DNA from: Sphingomonas oligophenolica
GTDB lineage: Bacteria > Pseudomonadota > Alphaproteobacteria > Sphingomonadales > Sphingomonadaceae
Direction of reading: 5' to 3'
NCBI RefSeq assembly: GCF_006438955.1
Contig: NZ_RCZK01000002.1
Coordinates: 124,001 to 188,000, forward strand
Length of the DNA: 64,000 bases
In this document: one piece after another, positions 15,518-24,208 of the stretch
How positions within the stretch are numbered: position 1 is the stretch's first letter
Layout: every line of letters starts with the position of its first letter
The notes under the pieces: generated by a model
Told to the model about the DNA's origin: nothing
Seen by the model: the letters and a program-made list of their open reading frames with translations, nothing else
Database searches by the model: none
Program-made: the position numbers and the translations under genes

Positions 15518-15773
15518 GGTCCCGGTCGACAAGCAAGTACCCGTCGCGGTCGTGGTCAAGGACAGGCCCCCCGCCGAGCTGACCCGCTGCGCCGAACGCC
15601 CCGAGGGGCTGCCCGAGGATCCCGCGCTGATCGCGCAGATCCCCAACAAGGTGCGCGCCGGCATCATCCGCCTCGCCAAGGCGTTCGGCGCCAACGCCGC
15701 CCAGCTCGATCGCCTCATCGACTGGAACGCGCCCGGCACCTGCGCCGACAATGCGACGCCGTCGGGTAAATGA
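15429..15773 (+). CDS. Outer-membrane spanin lipoprotein (Rz1-like)
   Basis: 114 aa from ATG 15429; the repeated MPMPMP start leaves ATG 15435 or 15441 as alternatives. A signal peptide (TGLLLSTALLAC) ends in a lipobox, so Cys is the lipidation site, followed by a Pro-rich stretch (VPVDKQVPVAV...RPPAEL), typical of Rz1. It overlaps the Rz-like gene in the +1 frame by 89 nt. At its 3' end ATGA couples it to R. Confidence 0.8.
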   Translation: MPMPMPRTRSIATGLLLSTALLACARPGLEVPVDKQVPVAVVVKDRPPAELTRCAERPEGLPEDPALIAQIPNKVRAGIIRLAKAFGANAAQLDRLIDWNAPGTCADNATPSGK

Positions 15774-16273
15774 TCAAACCCGACGGCCTCGCCCGCCTGC
15801 TGCTCGCCAGCGTTCCAGCGCTGGCGACCGATCCGACCCGGCTCCAGCTCTTCGTCGACAAGGGCAATATCGCCGCGCGCCGCGGCGCAACGCTCGGCTA
15901 TGAAGAGCGCTACACCCTCTCGATCGTCGTCCAGGAATTCGCAGGCGACGTCGACACGCTGTTCGTGCCGATTCTCGCCTGGGTCGCCGAACAACAACCC
16001 GATTTGCTCGACAGGGGCCAGCCCTTCACCTTTTCGGCCGAGGTCCTCGACGACGATCGCTGCGATATCGAGATCGCGATCGAACTCAGCGAGCTCGTCC
16101 TGGTCGCGGCGAAGCCGGGCGGCGGGTTCACCACCACCCGCGTCGACCAGCGCCAGGTCGGCATCGACGAATTCCCCGGCGTCTGCGGCGCGTCGCTGTG
16201 GCAGCTGTTCCTGCGCGACGAGCTGGTCGCGCAGACCACCGATCCCGACGCGCTCGCGATCCTGGCGGCCTGA
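15770..16273 (+). CDS. R: Tail completion protein (P2 gpR-like)
   Basis: 167 aa (P2 gpR 155). Recognised from the order lysis-R-S and conserved features: a LQLFVDKGNIAARRG segment, the WVAEQQPDLL motif and the C-terminal region of alternating charged residues. It is needed for tail completion and joining to heads. The start overlaps the Rz1 stop (ATGA). Confidence 0.88.
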   Translation: MIKPDGLARLLLASVPALATDPTRLQLFVDKGNIAARRGATLGYEERYTLSIVVQEFAGDVDTLFVPILAWVAEQQPDLLDRGQPFTFSAEVLDDDRCDIEIAIELSELVLVAAKPGGGFTTTRVDQRQVGIDEFPGVCGASLWQLFLRDELVAQTTDPDALAILAA

Positions 16274-16275
16274 CC

Positions 16276-16953
16276 ATGGCGGGCGACCTCGAACAGATCG
16301 AGGAACTCGCGGGCAATCTGCTTCGCAGCATCGCGCCCGCCGAACGCCGCCGCCTGCTCCGCACGATCGCGCGCGATATCCAGAAGAGTCAGTCCACCCG
16401 GATCGGCCAGCAGAAGTCCCCCGAGGGCAATAGCTACGCGCCGCGCCGCGATGCGGATGGCGGGCGCCAGCAAAAGCCGGGCGGCTACGCGGTGAAATTC
16501 CTCTATCCCAAGGGCGCGGCCGAACCGCGCGCAGTCTTTATGAAGAGCTGGATCCGACAAGGTCCGCTGATGACCGGCTACGACATCGATGCCGGCGGGA
16601 TCCGCAGCTTCTTCTGGGATCAGGTCGCCAAATGGCTTCCCGTCGACGCCGCCGATCGCAACAAGGCGGGGGGCAAGCTGCGACGTCGCGGCACGATCCG
16701 TGCACGCGCGATGTTCCGCAAGCTCCGCAATCCGCGCAACCTGCGCAGCCAGGCGGGCGACCGCGAAGCCTGGATCGGCTTCACCGGTCGCGCCGCCGAA
16801 ATCGCGACCGTCCACCAGGATGGCGGCACCGATCGCCCCGCCAAGAACGCCAAACCGGTCCGCTACGCCCAGCGCGGCCTGCTGGGTCTGACCCTAGCCG
16901 AACGGAGCCGGATGCTCGATACCCTCTACATGTATTTGGACCACGCCAGCTAA
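16276..16953 (+). CDS. S: Virion morphogenesis / tail completion protein (P2 gpS-like)
   Basis: 225 aa from ATG 16276, longer than P2 gpS (150). Conserved features of the phage virion morphogenesis family are IARDIQKSQSTRIGQQKSPEG, the SWIRQG...IGFTGRAAEIATVHQDG segment, and a C-terminal RYAQRGLLGLT block. It works with R in tail completion. Last gene of the head-lysis operon. Confidence 0.88.
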   Translation: MAGDLEQIEELAGNLLRSIAPAERRRLLRTIARDIQKSQSTRIGQQKSPEGNSYAPRRDADGGRQQKPGGYAVKFLYPKGAAEPRAVFMKSWIRQGPLMTGYDIDAGGIRSFFWDQVAKWLPVDAADRNKAGGKLRRRGTIRARAMFRKLRNPRNLRSQAGDREAWIGFTGRAAEIATVHQDGGTDRPAKNAKPVRYAQRGLLGLTLAERSRMLDTLYMYLDHAS

Positions 16954-17046
16954 GACCTCACGCGAACCTCTGCATTGAATATAGTTGCGTCGGCGCGTCC
17001 TACTGAACATGCTATTCGCTCTGCCACCACGAAGCGAGATTGATCG

Positions 17047-17337
17047 ATGAAATTTGGAACAGATCAAAAGGGCCAGCCTTATATCGAATGGAACAGGGGT
17101 AAGCCCGGAACCAATGGCTGGGCGCGCGCATGGGTTTCTCGCCGCGAAGGTGAAAAGGACTGGGCTGATACCGGAAGATACGTCAATGCAACCCGTATCG
17201 AGGGGCCGGGCGGCGGTCCATCGGGCACGGGCCCAGACTTTCCCATTGATAGCCCATTGTCAGATCGCGACATACTGCGGGCCTTTGTCGTGAGCATCAG
17301 TGCGATCACCGGTCACTCACCCGACGAGGAAAGCTAA
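17047..17337 (+). CDS. Hypothetical protein, 96 aa, convergent with TIR gene
   Basis: Not recognised. A Lys/Trp/Arg-rich first half (GQPYIEWNRGKPGTNGWARAW) is followed by a Gly/Pro linker and an acidic end. Composition and base use are AT-richer than in gpS. It ends 1 nt before the stop of the leftward TIR gene, in the same cargo slot. It may be an independent cargo gene or a partner of the TIR protein; nothing in the sequence decides this. Confidence 0.6.
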   Translation: MKFGTDQKGQPYIEWNRGKPGTNGWARAWVSRREGEKDWADTGRYVNATRIEGPGGGPSGTGPDFPIDSPLSDRDILRAFVVSISAITGHSPDEES

Positions 17338-17338
17338 T

Positions 17339-18286
17339 CTAAATGGCTGAGCGGGCCCGCATTGCCGCTGCGTTCTGCCGGGCTTGACGTATGATATCCT
17401 CTATATCGGCCGGCGCCTTAATTCCATTAGGGGGCATACCAATCTTCCAGCAAATCTCGAAGGCAAGCTCGTGTGCTTCGTGAGCTTGCTTCGTTTTGTA
17501 GATCATTTCAGGGGGGATACCGTCGATTTCTGCCCGATCGCACCGCACGATCAAGACGCGATCCGTTGAGAGAAAATTGCGGCGTGATACTATAGCTTGT
17601 CTCTCGATCTCGGTCCACGGTCGTTCCGAATATGAGCGAGACGCAAACACGACCACGTATCGCGCTTTATCCTTAAATATGCGCTCGAAATATCTTCGGC
17701 CGTCGCGACCCCACATGTCGCTTTCGAAAAATCGATCGTAAAAGACGGAAACTCCCCGCAATTTTAGCGACTGCGCAACTTCCTCGACATAGGGGCGATA
17801 GTCGCCGCCGAAAGATAGCGCGACGTCGTGGCCACTCAACAACCGAACCCACCAGCTGTCCGCGCGCGCCGCGGGCGTGCGATCGTCATACGGAGATCGA
17901 TCGATCTCGAGCAGTTGACGATTATATCGCGGCTCCCCCTTGTCAGCAAGATGGAAGAATAGGGGGAAATCAAAACTCGATTCTAGCAAAAAGCGTATGT
18001 CGCTGTAAGGTTCTCGAGCTGCTTGCGAGATTTCATCGATCCCCTTATCGTTAATGATATATTTTCGCACACCGAAAGAGTCATAAGCTAGCGCTTGACC
18101 ATCACGCACGACTCTTCTCAGGTCACAGGCAATTTCGTGTCTGAATGATGATTCTGCGAACACTCTAGTAATTAACTCGTCGGAGCAAGACCGCTCTTCG
18201 AAGGCGTATTGGAGAAGTTTGGCGAGAAGAACTCTATAGGCCAAGTCGACATCCTCCAAAAAGATATTAGACAGCAAGAATGTCAA
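17339..18286 (-). CDS. TIR-domain protein, candidate anti-phage effector
   Basis: 315 aa. A C-terminal TIR domain (about residues 152-290) starts at DVALSFGGDYRPYVEEVAQ, continues GVSVFYDRF and has YVVVFASRSYSERPWTEIERQAI. The Glu four residues after Trp224 (E228) is at the position of the catalytic Glu of NAD-cleaving TIR domains. The N-terminal ~150 residues match no family I recognise and may be the sensor. The start is uncertain: TTG 18286 is used and no good ribosome-binding site is seen. The gene is AT-rich and opposes the late operon. NADase activity is inference. Confidence 0.85.
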   Translation of the reverse strand: MTFLLSNIFLEDVDLAYRVLLAKLLQYAFEERSCSDELITRVFAESSFRHEIACDLRRVVRDGQALAYDSFGVRKYIINDKGIDEISQAAREPYSDIRFLLESSFDFPLFFHLADKGEPRYNRQLLEIDRSPYDDRTPAARADSWWVRLLSGHDVALSFGGDYRPYVEEVAQSLKLRGVSVFYDRFFESDMWGRDGRRYFERIFKDKARYVVVFASRSYSERPWTEIERQAIVSRRNFLSTDRVLIVRCDRAEIDGIPPEMIYKTKQAHEAHELAFEICWKIGMPPNGIKAPADIEDIIRQARQNAAAMRARSAI

Positions 18287-18351
18287 TCATATCTAGTGTG
18301 GGCCTATGCAGCCTATCCTCGCTCGAAAATTTGATCGCCAGCGCGGACTGG

Positions 18352-18705
18352 CTAACCCCGTGTCATTGTCACAGTGGCCCCGGCATCGGTTTCGACTGTC
18401 ACGAAGATCGCACATCGCCGGGTGCCTATCGGCTGGAGCAGTATTTCCTCACCCGCCATCGCCCCGACACACCCTACAAACATCCCCGTTAGCCCCGGCA
18501 CGTCAATCGCCAGCGCGTCGGCGTCGCCGGTCGATCCCGGCCCGCGAAACGCACTCTCAGGAGTGACGAGAACGACCCCACCTCCAACCGTATCAACATT
18601 ACGCGCCATGACCGAGACCGTAAAATCTGCCGAGCAGGCGATCCGCACCTCCGTCTCCTGATCAGGCATGCTGAAATATCCTCGCGAAATCTGCGTCACG
18701 CTCAT
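18352..18705 (-). CDS. Hypothetical protein, 117 aa, upstream of TIR gene
   Basis: Not recognised. ATG 18705 is preceded by a purine-rich AGGTAGGGA stretch. The protein is predicted to be mostly beta-strand (alternating VRIACSADFTVSVMARNV, VGGGVVLVTP, CAIFVTVETDAGATVTM), with no TM helix. It lies 65 nt upstream of the TIR gene on the same strand and could share its message. Its base use is closer to the phage average than that of the TIR gene, so it may instead be an older phage gene. Confidence 0.6.
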   Translation of the reverse strand: MSVTQISRGYFSMPDQETEVRIACSADFTVSVMARNVDTVGGGVVLVTPESAFRGPGSTGDADALAIDVPGLTGMFVGCVGAMAGEEILLQPIGTRRCAIFVTVETDAGATVTMTRG

Positions 18706-18816
18706 AATGATCCCTACCTTTGCGTGACAGCATTGCGCGGCTTTTGCCAAGACACAACAATTGAAGTGATCGGTAACTCAGCCTAGGGAGAGCGACAGGC
18801 TCGGCTGCGTGCAAGC

Positions 18817-18833
18817 GGAAAACCGCATTCTCC
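18817..18833 (+). promoter_or_regulatory. Late-operon dyad, copy C (upstream of J)
   Basis: GGAAAA-CCGCA-TTCTCC, 39 nt before the gpJ start. It is identical to copy D over all 17 bases. Confidence 0.62.
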
Positions 18834-18872
18834 ATCCCCTCACGCTAGCGCCCTGCCCCATCCCCCGTCGAC

Positions 18873-19784
18873 ATGGGCCGCGTGTCCGCCCTCACCGCCA
18901 GCTTTCCGACCATCGACCTGTCGCGGCTCGCCGCGCCGGTGCTCGTCGATCGGCTGTCGTACCAGCAATGCTTCGACGCGCTGCTCGCCGATTTCCGCGT
19001 GCGCGCGCCCGACTTCGACGCGCTCCTCCCATCCGACCCGGCGATCAAGGCGCTTGAGGTCGCGGCCTATCGCGAGACCTTGCTCCGCGCCGCGATCGAC
19101 GATGCCGGTCAGGCCACAATGCTCGCCTTTGCGCGCGGAGCGAACCTCGACCAGCTCGGCGCGTTCTACGGTCTCCATCGGCTGATCGTCGCGCCCGCGA
19201 CCGACACAGATGCCGCCATCCTCGAAAGCGACGACGAGCTCCGCGCCCGCCTTCAAGCCGCGCCCGAATTGCTGGCCGGGCCGGGGCTCACCGGGGGCGG
19301 CTACCGCGTCGCGGTGCTCACCCTCGCCCCCGAGCTAAAGGATGTCGCGGTCATCAAGCGTGGCGGCGGTCGGGTCGATCTCGTCCTGCTCGCGCGCGCC
19401 GGTGATGGGATCGTCGACGCCGCGACGGTCGACCGCGTCCGCACCGCCTTCGCGGGTGACGACGCCGCCCAGCTGACCGACATCGTCACCGTGCGCGCCG
19501 CCGACATCCTCCTCTATACGCCGACGGTCACCGTCCAGATCCGCTCGGGACCCGATCCCGTCCTGATCCGCGACGCCGCCGAGGCGAGCATTCGCAGCTA
19601 CGCCGCCGCGCGCCATCACATCGGGCTGCCCGTCTATGCGCAGATGATCGCGTCGGCCGCGTCGATCGGCGGGGTCGAGCGCGCGATCGTCGACATCGGC
19701 GACGTCGTGCCCACCGAGACCCAGGCGGCCTACCTCACTACCTGCACCGTCATCGTCCAGGTGCTCGGGCAACTGGTCGGATGA
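18873..19784 (+). CDS. J: Baseplate assembly protein (P2 gpJ-like)
   Basis: 303 aa (P2 gpJ 302). It forms the baseplate wedge of contractile tails. Conserved gpJ features include the SYQQCFDALLADF and IKALEVAAYRETLLRAAIDDAG helices, the GANLDQLGAFYG motif and the D-rich variable middle. In P2, J follows V and W; here it heads its own operon behind a dyad, so the V-W-J-I block is split. Confidence 0.93.
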   Translation: MGRVSALTASFPTIDLSRLAAPVLVDRLSYQQCFDALLADFRVRAPDFDALLPSDPAIKALEVAAYRETLLRAAIDDAGQATMLAFARGANLDQLGAFYGLHRLIVAPATDTDAAILESDDELRARLQAAPELLAGPGLTGGGYRVAVLTLAPELKDVAVIKRGGGRVDLVLLARAGDGIVDAATVDRVRTAFAGDDAAQLTDIVTVRAADILLYTPTVTVQIRSGPDPVLIRDAAEASIRSYAAARHHIGLPVYAQMIASAASIGGVERAIVDIGDVVPTETQAAYLTTCTVIVQVLGQLVG

Positions 19785-20983
19785 CCACACTCCTCCCCCA
19801 CGCCACCCCGCTCGAGGGCGCGCTCGAGGCGAGCATCGCCGCGCGCCTCGCGCTGCCCTTCGCGCGCGTCACCACCACCTGGAGCCCCACGACGTGTCCC
19901 GCCGACCAACTGGGTTTCCTCGCCTGGCAATTGTCGATCGACCTGTGGGACGATGCCTGGCCCGAGGTGAAGAAGCGTGCCGTCTGCGCACAGGCGATCG
20001 ATCTCCACCGTTCGAAGACCACCCTCGCCGGGATCAGGCGCCACGTCGCGCTGGTCGACAGCGAGGTCCGCGCCGCGATCCGCCCGCCCGCGCGCGGCTT
20101 CTGGAAATCCGCGATCACCGACGCGGCGCGCGCCGCCCAGCTCGCCGCGCTGCCGCAGATCCGGCTCTATCCCTTCGCCCACGACGCCATCGCGTATCGG
20201 CGCTGGTTCCCCGCCGCCGCCGCCGCGCGCCGGTCGTTCCACGGCCATGCCTGGCTCCGCGCCACGCGCGGCCCCTCGCTCACCGGGACCCGCGCCACCT
20301 TCTGGCAGTCCAAACCGCAACTGGGCGGCGTCGAGATCCCGATCGCGCTCGATCAGGACGGCGATGCGATCCGCGCGCTCATCCCCGCGACCCGTCCGGG
20401 GCGCAGCTGGTACGGCCATGGCTTCAATCATGGCGACCTCGCCGCCTCGCGCGGTGCCGACGACGTACTCGCCTTCCGCGCCAGCTCCAGCGCTGCGTCC
20501 TTCGCGGTCTCGCGCGGCACCGCCCCCGTCGACGTGGCACCGACCCGGATCTTCGCGGGTCGCATCGCGCCACGTCATCGCAGCTTCCTGGGGCGCCCGC
20601 TCCGCTTCCTCCAGCGCTCGGCCGCGCCGCTTCTGGTCTATGACCGCATCTCGATCGCCGATCCGTCGGTCGACATCGCGCGGCGCCGGGTGCGCACCTG
20701 GCACGGCCATGGCCGGTTCGGCATCGGCGCCTACACCGCCGAGCTCAGCATCGCGGTGCCGATGCACCGCCCGCGCCTCGCCTTCGACCGCTGGCACGGC
20801 CGCGGCTTCCTGAAGCGCGCCGACTTCAGCGCGCTCGCGCGCACGATCGAGGCGGTCCGCGTTGCCAAGGCCGCGCGCGACACGATCCGGATCGATACCG
20901 CCAGCCATGCCGGCGCCGCCTTCGCCCCCGGCCTGACCTTCGGCGACGACTTCACCTTCGGGACACGAATGAGGAAATTCTGA
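19781..20983 (+). CDS. I: Tail protein I (P2 gpI-like) with long C-terminal extension
   Basis: 400 aa against about 176 in P2. The N-terminal ~110 residues match gpI (LLPHATPLEGALEAS, then the AWQLSIDLWDDAWPE and VCAQAIDLHRSKTTLAGIRRHV motifs). The rest carries repeated short motifs, such as SFHGHAWLRA, SWYGHGFNHG, TWHGHGRFG and RWHGRGF, about 80-160 residues apart. These look like a beta-strand repeat that attaches fibres. The start overlaps J (ATGA). Confidence 0.85.
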   Translation: MTTLLPHATPLEGALEASIAARLALPFARVTTTWSPTTCPADQLGFLAWQLSIDLWDDAWPEVKKRAVCAQAIDLHRSKTTLAGIRRHVALVDSEVRAAIRPPARGFWKSAITDAARAAQLAALPQIRLYPFAHDAIAYRRWFPAAAAARRSFHGHAWLRATRGPSLTGTRATFWQSKPQLGGVEIPIALDQDGDAIRALIPATRPGRSWYGHGFNHGDLAASRGADDVLAFRASSSAASFAVSRGTAPVDVAPTRIFAGRIAPRHRSFLGRPLRFLQRSAAPLLVYDRISIADPSVDIARRRVRTWHGHGRFGIGAYTAELSIAVPMHRPRLAFDRWHGRGFLKRADFSALARTIEAVRVAKAARDTIRIDTASHAGAAFAPGLTFGDDFTFGTRMRKF

Positions 20984-23235
20984 TGGAAAAGCGCGTGATC
21001 TTCCAGGAGGACATGGACGCCGCCCCCGGCGACTTCAACGATCTCCAGAGCTACGCCCAGGGCGGGATCGACCATATCGTCGCCGACGCGATCACCGGCG
21101 ATCGCCGCTATGCCGGGTTCGATGCCGCCGCGACCGGGGTGACGACGCTCACCGTCCAGCCCGGCCGCCTCTATTCGGCCGGCGTGGTCTACGCCGCCGA
21201 CCAGGTCTATATCCGTGACTTCACGACCAGCCTGCCCGTCGCGACGCGCAAGATCGTCAGCCTCGCGGTCTTCGGCGATGAGGTCGACACCGACCAGACC
21301 ACGCGTGAATTCCTGCTCAATGAGGAAACTGGCGCGTCCGAACCGCGCCAGGTCGCGATGACCCGCGCGCGCGTCGCAAACGTCAACACCGTCGTCGGCC
21401 AGGAAAGCGCCGATCCGATCGCGCCGATCGTCCCCACCGGCGCGCTCGTCGTCGCGACGATCCTGCTCACCCCGGCCGGGATCGCCTCGGTCGACATGGT
21501 CGCCGCCACCGCGCTCGATTCGATCGAGGGCGTCGCCAACCGCGTCGCGACCGTCGAGGACTTCCGCGACAAAGCGTTGCCCCAGATCGCGTCGCTCGGC
21601 TCCGACATCGCCGCGCTCACCGCGGGCCAGTCGCGCCTCGTCAGCAAGGAAAATTACGGCCGCTCGCTCGGCCGCCTCGCGGTGCTCGAGGCCAAGCAGG
21701 GCATCCCCGCCGCAGCGGTCGACAGCACCGCCGATTTCTTCCTCGATGCGCGCGGCTCCGATCTGGTCTATCCGGGCAGCAACGTCAGCGTCGCCGAAGG
21801 CATCCGCTTCGCGCCCGAGGCGGTCGGAATCGCGCCGCTCGGCATCTTCAATCCGCTCAACCCCGCCGCGAAGATCGCGGGCGGGATGCTGTTCCCGGCG
21901 TACACCCGCAAGCTGCGCCAGAGCGTCGGCCCGTCGACCGGAGAGGTCCAGGCCTCGCAGTTCACCTATGGCGTCCAACAGGTCGTACAGCGCACGATCA
22001 GCCGCGTCAGCATCACCTATGGCCGCAGCGCGACCGTCTGCACCAATTCGGCCTGGTGGCAGAGCGGCGCCTATGATCCGCTCTCGGGCATTTTCCGAGT
22101 CGCGGGTGAGACGTGGACTGTCGACCCCTCCGATCGCGACAAGGCGCTCGGCCATTACATGATCCGAACCCAGCAGTTCTGGGAAGACACGTACGAAGAA
22201 CCCTATTGGGACGTCGTCACCGTCAACAGCCAGGTCAACGGCACCCAGATCGCCGAGACCTTCCTGCAGGCGAACGACATGTGGCTCGACGCGGTCGGCC
22301 TCACCTTCACCCGCCTCGCCGCCGATGGCCAGGTGACGCTCGCGATCTGCGAAACCGATCGCGGCCTGCCGCTGCTCGACAAGGTGCTGTCGAAGACGAC
22401 CGTCGAACGGCAAACGCTCGGCATCGGCAAGAACGTCATCCCGCTGCAGCCGGTGTTCCTGACCGGGGGCAAACGCTACGCGATCGTCGTCATCACCGCG
22501 GCCGATCACTGGGTCGGCACCGTTCCCGGTACCGCCTTCCCGTCGGGCACCTTCTTCTACGTGCTCGACGGCGCCTATCAGCAGGGCGACGCGACCCGCG
22601 ATCTCGCGTTCGACCTCTATGCCGCCGAATTCGCGACCGCGCGCGCGGTGATCGATCTCAACCCGCTCACCCTCAATGGCGGCATCTCGACGATCAACAT
22701 CATCGCCCCCGCGATCATCCCCGGTTCGACCCAACTCACCTTCGAGATCCAGGTCGCCGGCATCTGGTATCCGCTCGCCAAGACCGAAGACCTCGTGCTC
22801 GGCGCGGGCGGGGTCATCCCGCCGTTGCTCCCGTTCCGCGCGGTATTCACCGGCTCGCCCGACATGATGCCCGGCATCATGCTGACGGGCAGCCAGGTCA
22901 CCGTCTCGCGCAGCCGCACCGCGCTCGCCTGGTTCTCGACCCCTCGCATCCTGCCCGGCGCGGGCTCCGCCTCGATCCGCGTCATCGCCCGGCTCGAGGA
23001 TTTCGAGACCGCGCATCACACCGCTGCGATCACGTTGCTCACCGGCGTCGCCTACGCGACCGAGACCGCCGCGTCCTCGATCGTCGACGCGGTCGGCGAA
23101 GACGGCGTGATCGAGCGCACCTGGATCTTCAACCTCGGCGCCGCGGTGACGCAATATCGGATGAAGGCCACCGCCACCACCGACAGCGCGCTCGACGTGT
23201 TCCACTTCGCCTGGCGCAAAGACTACGCCCTCTAA
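20983..23235 (+). CDS. Large tail/fibre structural protein (DUF4815-like)
   Basis: 750 aa, at the position of the P2 fibre gene H. The N-terminal region (FQEDMDAAPGDFNDLQSYAQGGIDHIV) resembles DUF4815-type tail proteins of other contractile-tail phages. The C-terminal half is beta-rich (TLAICETDRGLP, GKRYAIVVITAADHWVGT) and may carry receptor-binding or carbohydrate-binding folds. No collagen-like or trimeric fibre repeat is seen. The start overlaps the I stop. Role in host binding is inferred from position. Confidence 0.75.
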   Translation: MEKRVIFQEDMDAAPGDFNDLQSYAQGGIDHIVADAITGDRRYAGFDAAATGVTTLTVQPGRLYSAGVVYAADQVYIRDFTTSLPVATRKIVSLAVFGDEVDTDQTTREFLLNEETGASEPRQVAMTRARVANVNTVVGQESADPIAPIVPTGALVVATILLTPAGIASVDMVAATALDSIEGVANRVATVEDFRDKALPQIASLGSDIAALTAGQSRLVSKENYGRSLGRLAVLEAKQGIPAAAVDSTADFFLDARGSDLVYPGSNVSVAEGIRFAPEAVGIAPLGIFNPLNPAAKIAGGMLFPAYTRKLRQSVGPSTGEVQASQFTYGVQQVVQRTISRVSITYGRSATVCTNSAWWQSGAYDPLSGIFRVAGETWTVDPSDRDKALGHYMIRTQQFWEDTYEEPYWDVVTVNSQVNGTQIAETFLQANDMWLDAVGLTFTRLAADGQVTLAICETDRGLPLLDKVLSKTTVERQTLGIGKNVIPLQPVFLTGGKRYAIVVITAADHWVGTVPGTAFPSGTFFYVLDGAYQQGDATRDLAFDLYAAEFATARAVIDLNPLTLNGGISTINIIAPAIIPGSTQLTFEIQVAGIWYPLAKTEDLVLGAGGVIPPLLPFRAVFTGSPDMMPGIMLTGSQVTVSRSRTALAWFSTPRILPGAGSASIRVIARLEDFETAHHTAAITLLTGVAYATETAASSIVDAVGEDGVIERTWIFNLGAAVTQYRMKATATTDSALDVFHFAWRKDYAL

Positions 23236-23248
23236 GGAGCCCCTGAAC

Positions 23249-23431
23249 ATGGCAAGCAAGAAGAAGCCCGCGAGCGGCTATCATCGCGTCGATCTGGCGC
23301 GGGCTTGGGACGACCCGCTCTTTCCCGATTTCCGCTACAAGCCCAGTCACGACATCCGCGTCGACGATGCCACGCTCGCACGGATGCGCGCCGAACCCGG
23401 TCTGGTGACCAGTGCCGTTGCCGACGCCTAG
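23249..23431 (+). CDS. Small hypothetical protein in fibre cassette, 60 aa
   Basis: Basic N-terminus (ASKKKPASGYHRVDLARAWDDPLFPDFRYKP is the first half, split here by eye into a Lys patch and an aromatic segment), then an acidic/helical second half. It starts 14 nt after the large fibre gene and overlaps the next gene. Not recognised; probably a minor structural or assembly protein. Confidence 0.6.
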   Translation: MASKKKPASGYHRVDLARAWDDPLFPDFRYKPSHDIRVDDATLARMRAEPGLVTSAVADA

Positions 23432-23876
23432 CGCCGCGCTCCCGCGCGAACTCGACTTTGCCGTCGATCGCGCCGCGACCCCGGCGCGGATGAACCGCGC
23501 GATGCTCTATATCGTCGCGTGGCTGCGCCGCGTCGAATCGGTCCAGCCCGACTTCCTGTTCGCGATCGAACAGCTGAAGGGGATCGGGCTCGATCGGCTC
23601 AACGAGGTGCTCACCCCGATCTTCCTCGATGCGGAGGCGATCGCCACCCAGCTCGCCACGATCCAGGCGGCATGGCTCGCGGGTGACCCGCTCGAACAGC
23701 TGCTCGCCCAGCTCGATACGCAGGTGACCGCGCGCCTCGCCGACATCGACGCGTCGGTCGCCCACCAACTCGCCGCGCAAAATATTGCGGTGGCCGCGCA
23801 GCTTGCCGCGGCCGCGGCCACGATTGCGGCTGTCCCGACCCGCGCCGAACGTGCCTTCATCACCGGGAGCTTTTGA
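23412..23876 (+). CDS. Hypothetical helical tail-associated protein, 154 aa
   Basis: Starts GTG at 23412, inside the previous gene. The C-terminal two thirds are strongly helical and Ala/Gln-rich (ATQLATIQAAWLAG, VAHQLAAQNIAVAAQLAAAAAT), suggesting a coiled coil. Not recognised. It is coupled to the next gene by TGATG. A fibre-attachment or chaperone role is possible from position only. Confidence 0.6.
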   Translation: MPLPTPSAALPRELDFAVDRAATPARMNRAMLYIVAWLRRVESVQPDFLFAIEQLKGIGLDRLNEVLTPIFLDAEAIATQLATIQAAWLAGDPLEQLLAQLDTQVTARLADIDASVAHQLAAQNIAVAAQLAAAAATIAAVPTRAERAFITGSF

Positions 23877-24208
23877 TGACCCAGCTTGCGATCGCCCCCG
23901 TTCACGCGGTGTTGGCCACCAACACCGTCGCGCCGTTGCTCACTGTGCCTGCGGGCGAAGAGAACGCCGTCTCGGTCCGCGTCACGAACTACACCGCCGT
24001 CGCGTCCACCGTCAGCCTCTGGCTCGTTCCCGTCGGCGAGGTCCTCGCGGACAAGCATCGTCGCCTCGCCGACTGGCCGCTCAAGGCGAAGGAGAGCAAG
24101 GATGCCGAGGTCGCGCTCCCCCTGCCACCGGGCGCGCGTCTCTACGTCGCCGCGGGTGCCGTGACGACGATCGCGGCTTCGATCGTCGGCACCCGCAACA
24201 TCCTATGA
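23876..24208 (+). CDS. Hypothetical beta-sandwich-like tail protein, 111 aa
   Basis: 110 aa from ATG 23876. Alternating hydrophobic strands (PLLTVPAGEENAVSVRVTN, STVSLWLVP, EVALPLPPGARLYVAAG) give an Ig-like or beta-sandwich appearance, as in small phage decoration or baseplate proteins. It overlaps genes on both sides (TGATG before, ATGA after). Not recognised as a family. Confidence 0.6.
   Translation: MTQLAIAPVHAVLATNTVAPLLTVPAGEENAVSVRVTNYTAVASTVSLWLVPVGEVLADKHRRLADWPLKAKESKDAEVALPLPPGARLYVAAGAVTTIAASIVGTRNIL

Noticed and set aside
20731..23259. Long open frame (842 codons) on the minus strand opposite gpI and the large fibre gene
   Set aside because: Its product is dominated by Arg, Asp, Gly and Glu with no domain, and it mirrors a well-supported plus-strand gene. 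Long antisense frames are common in GC-rich DNA.
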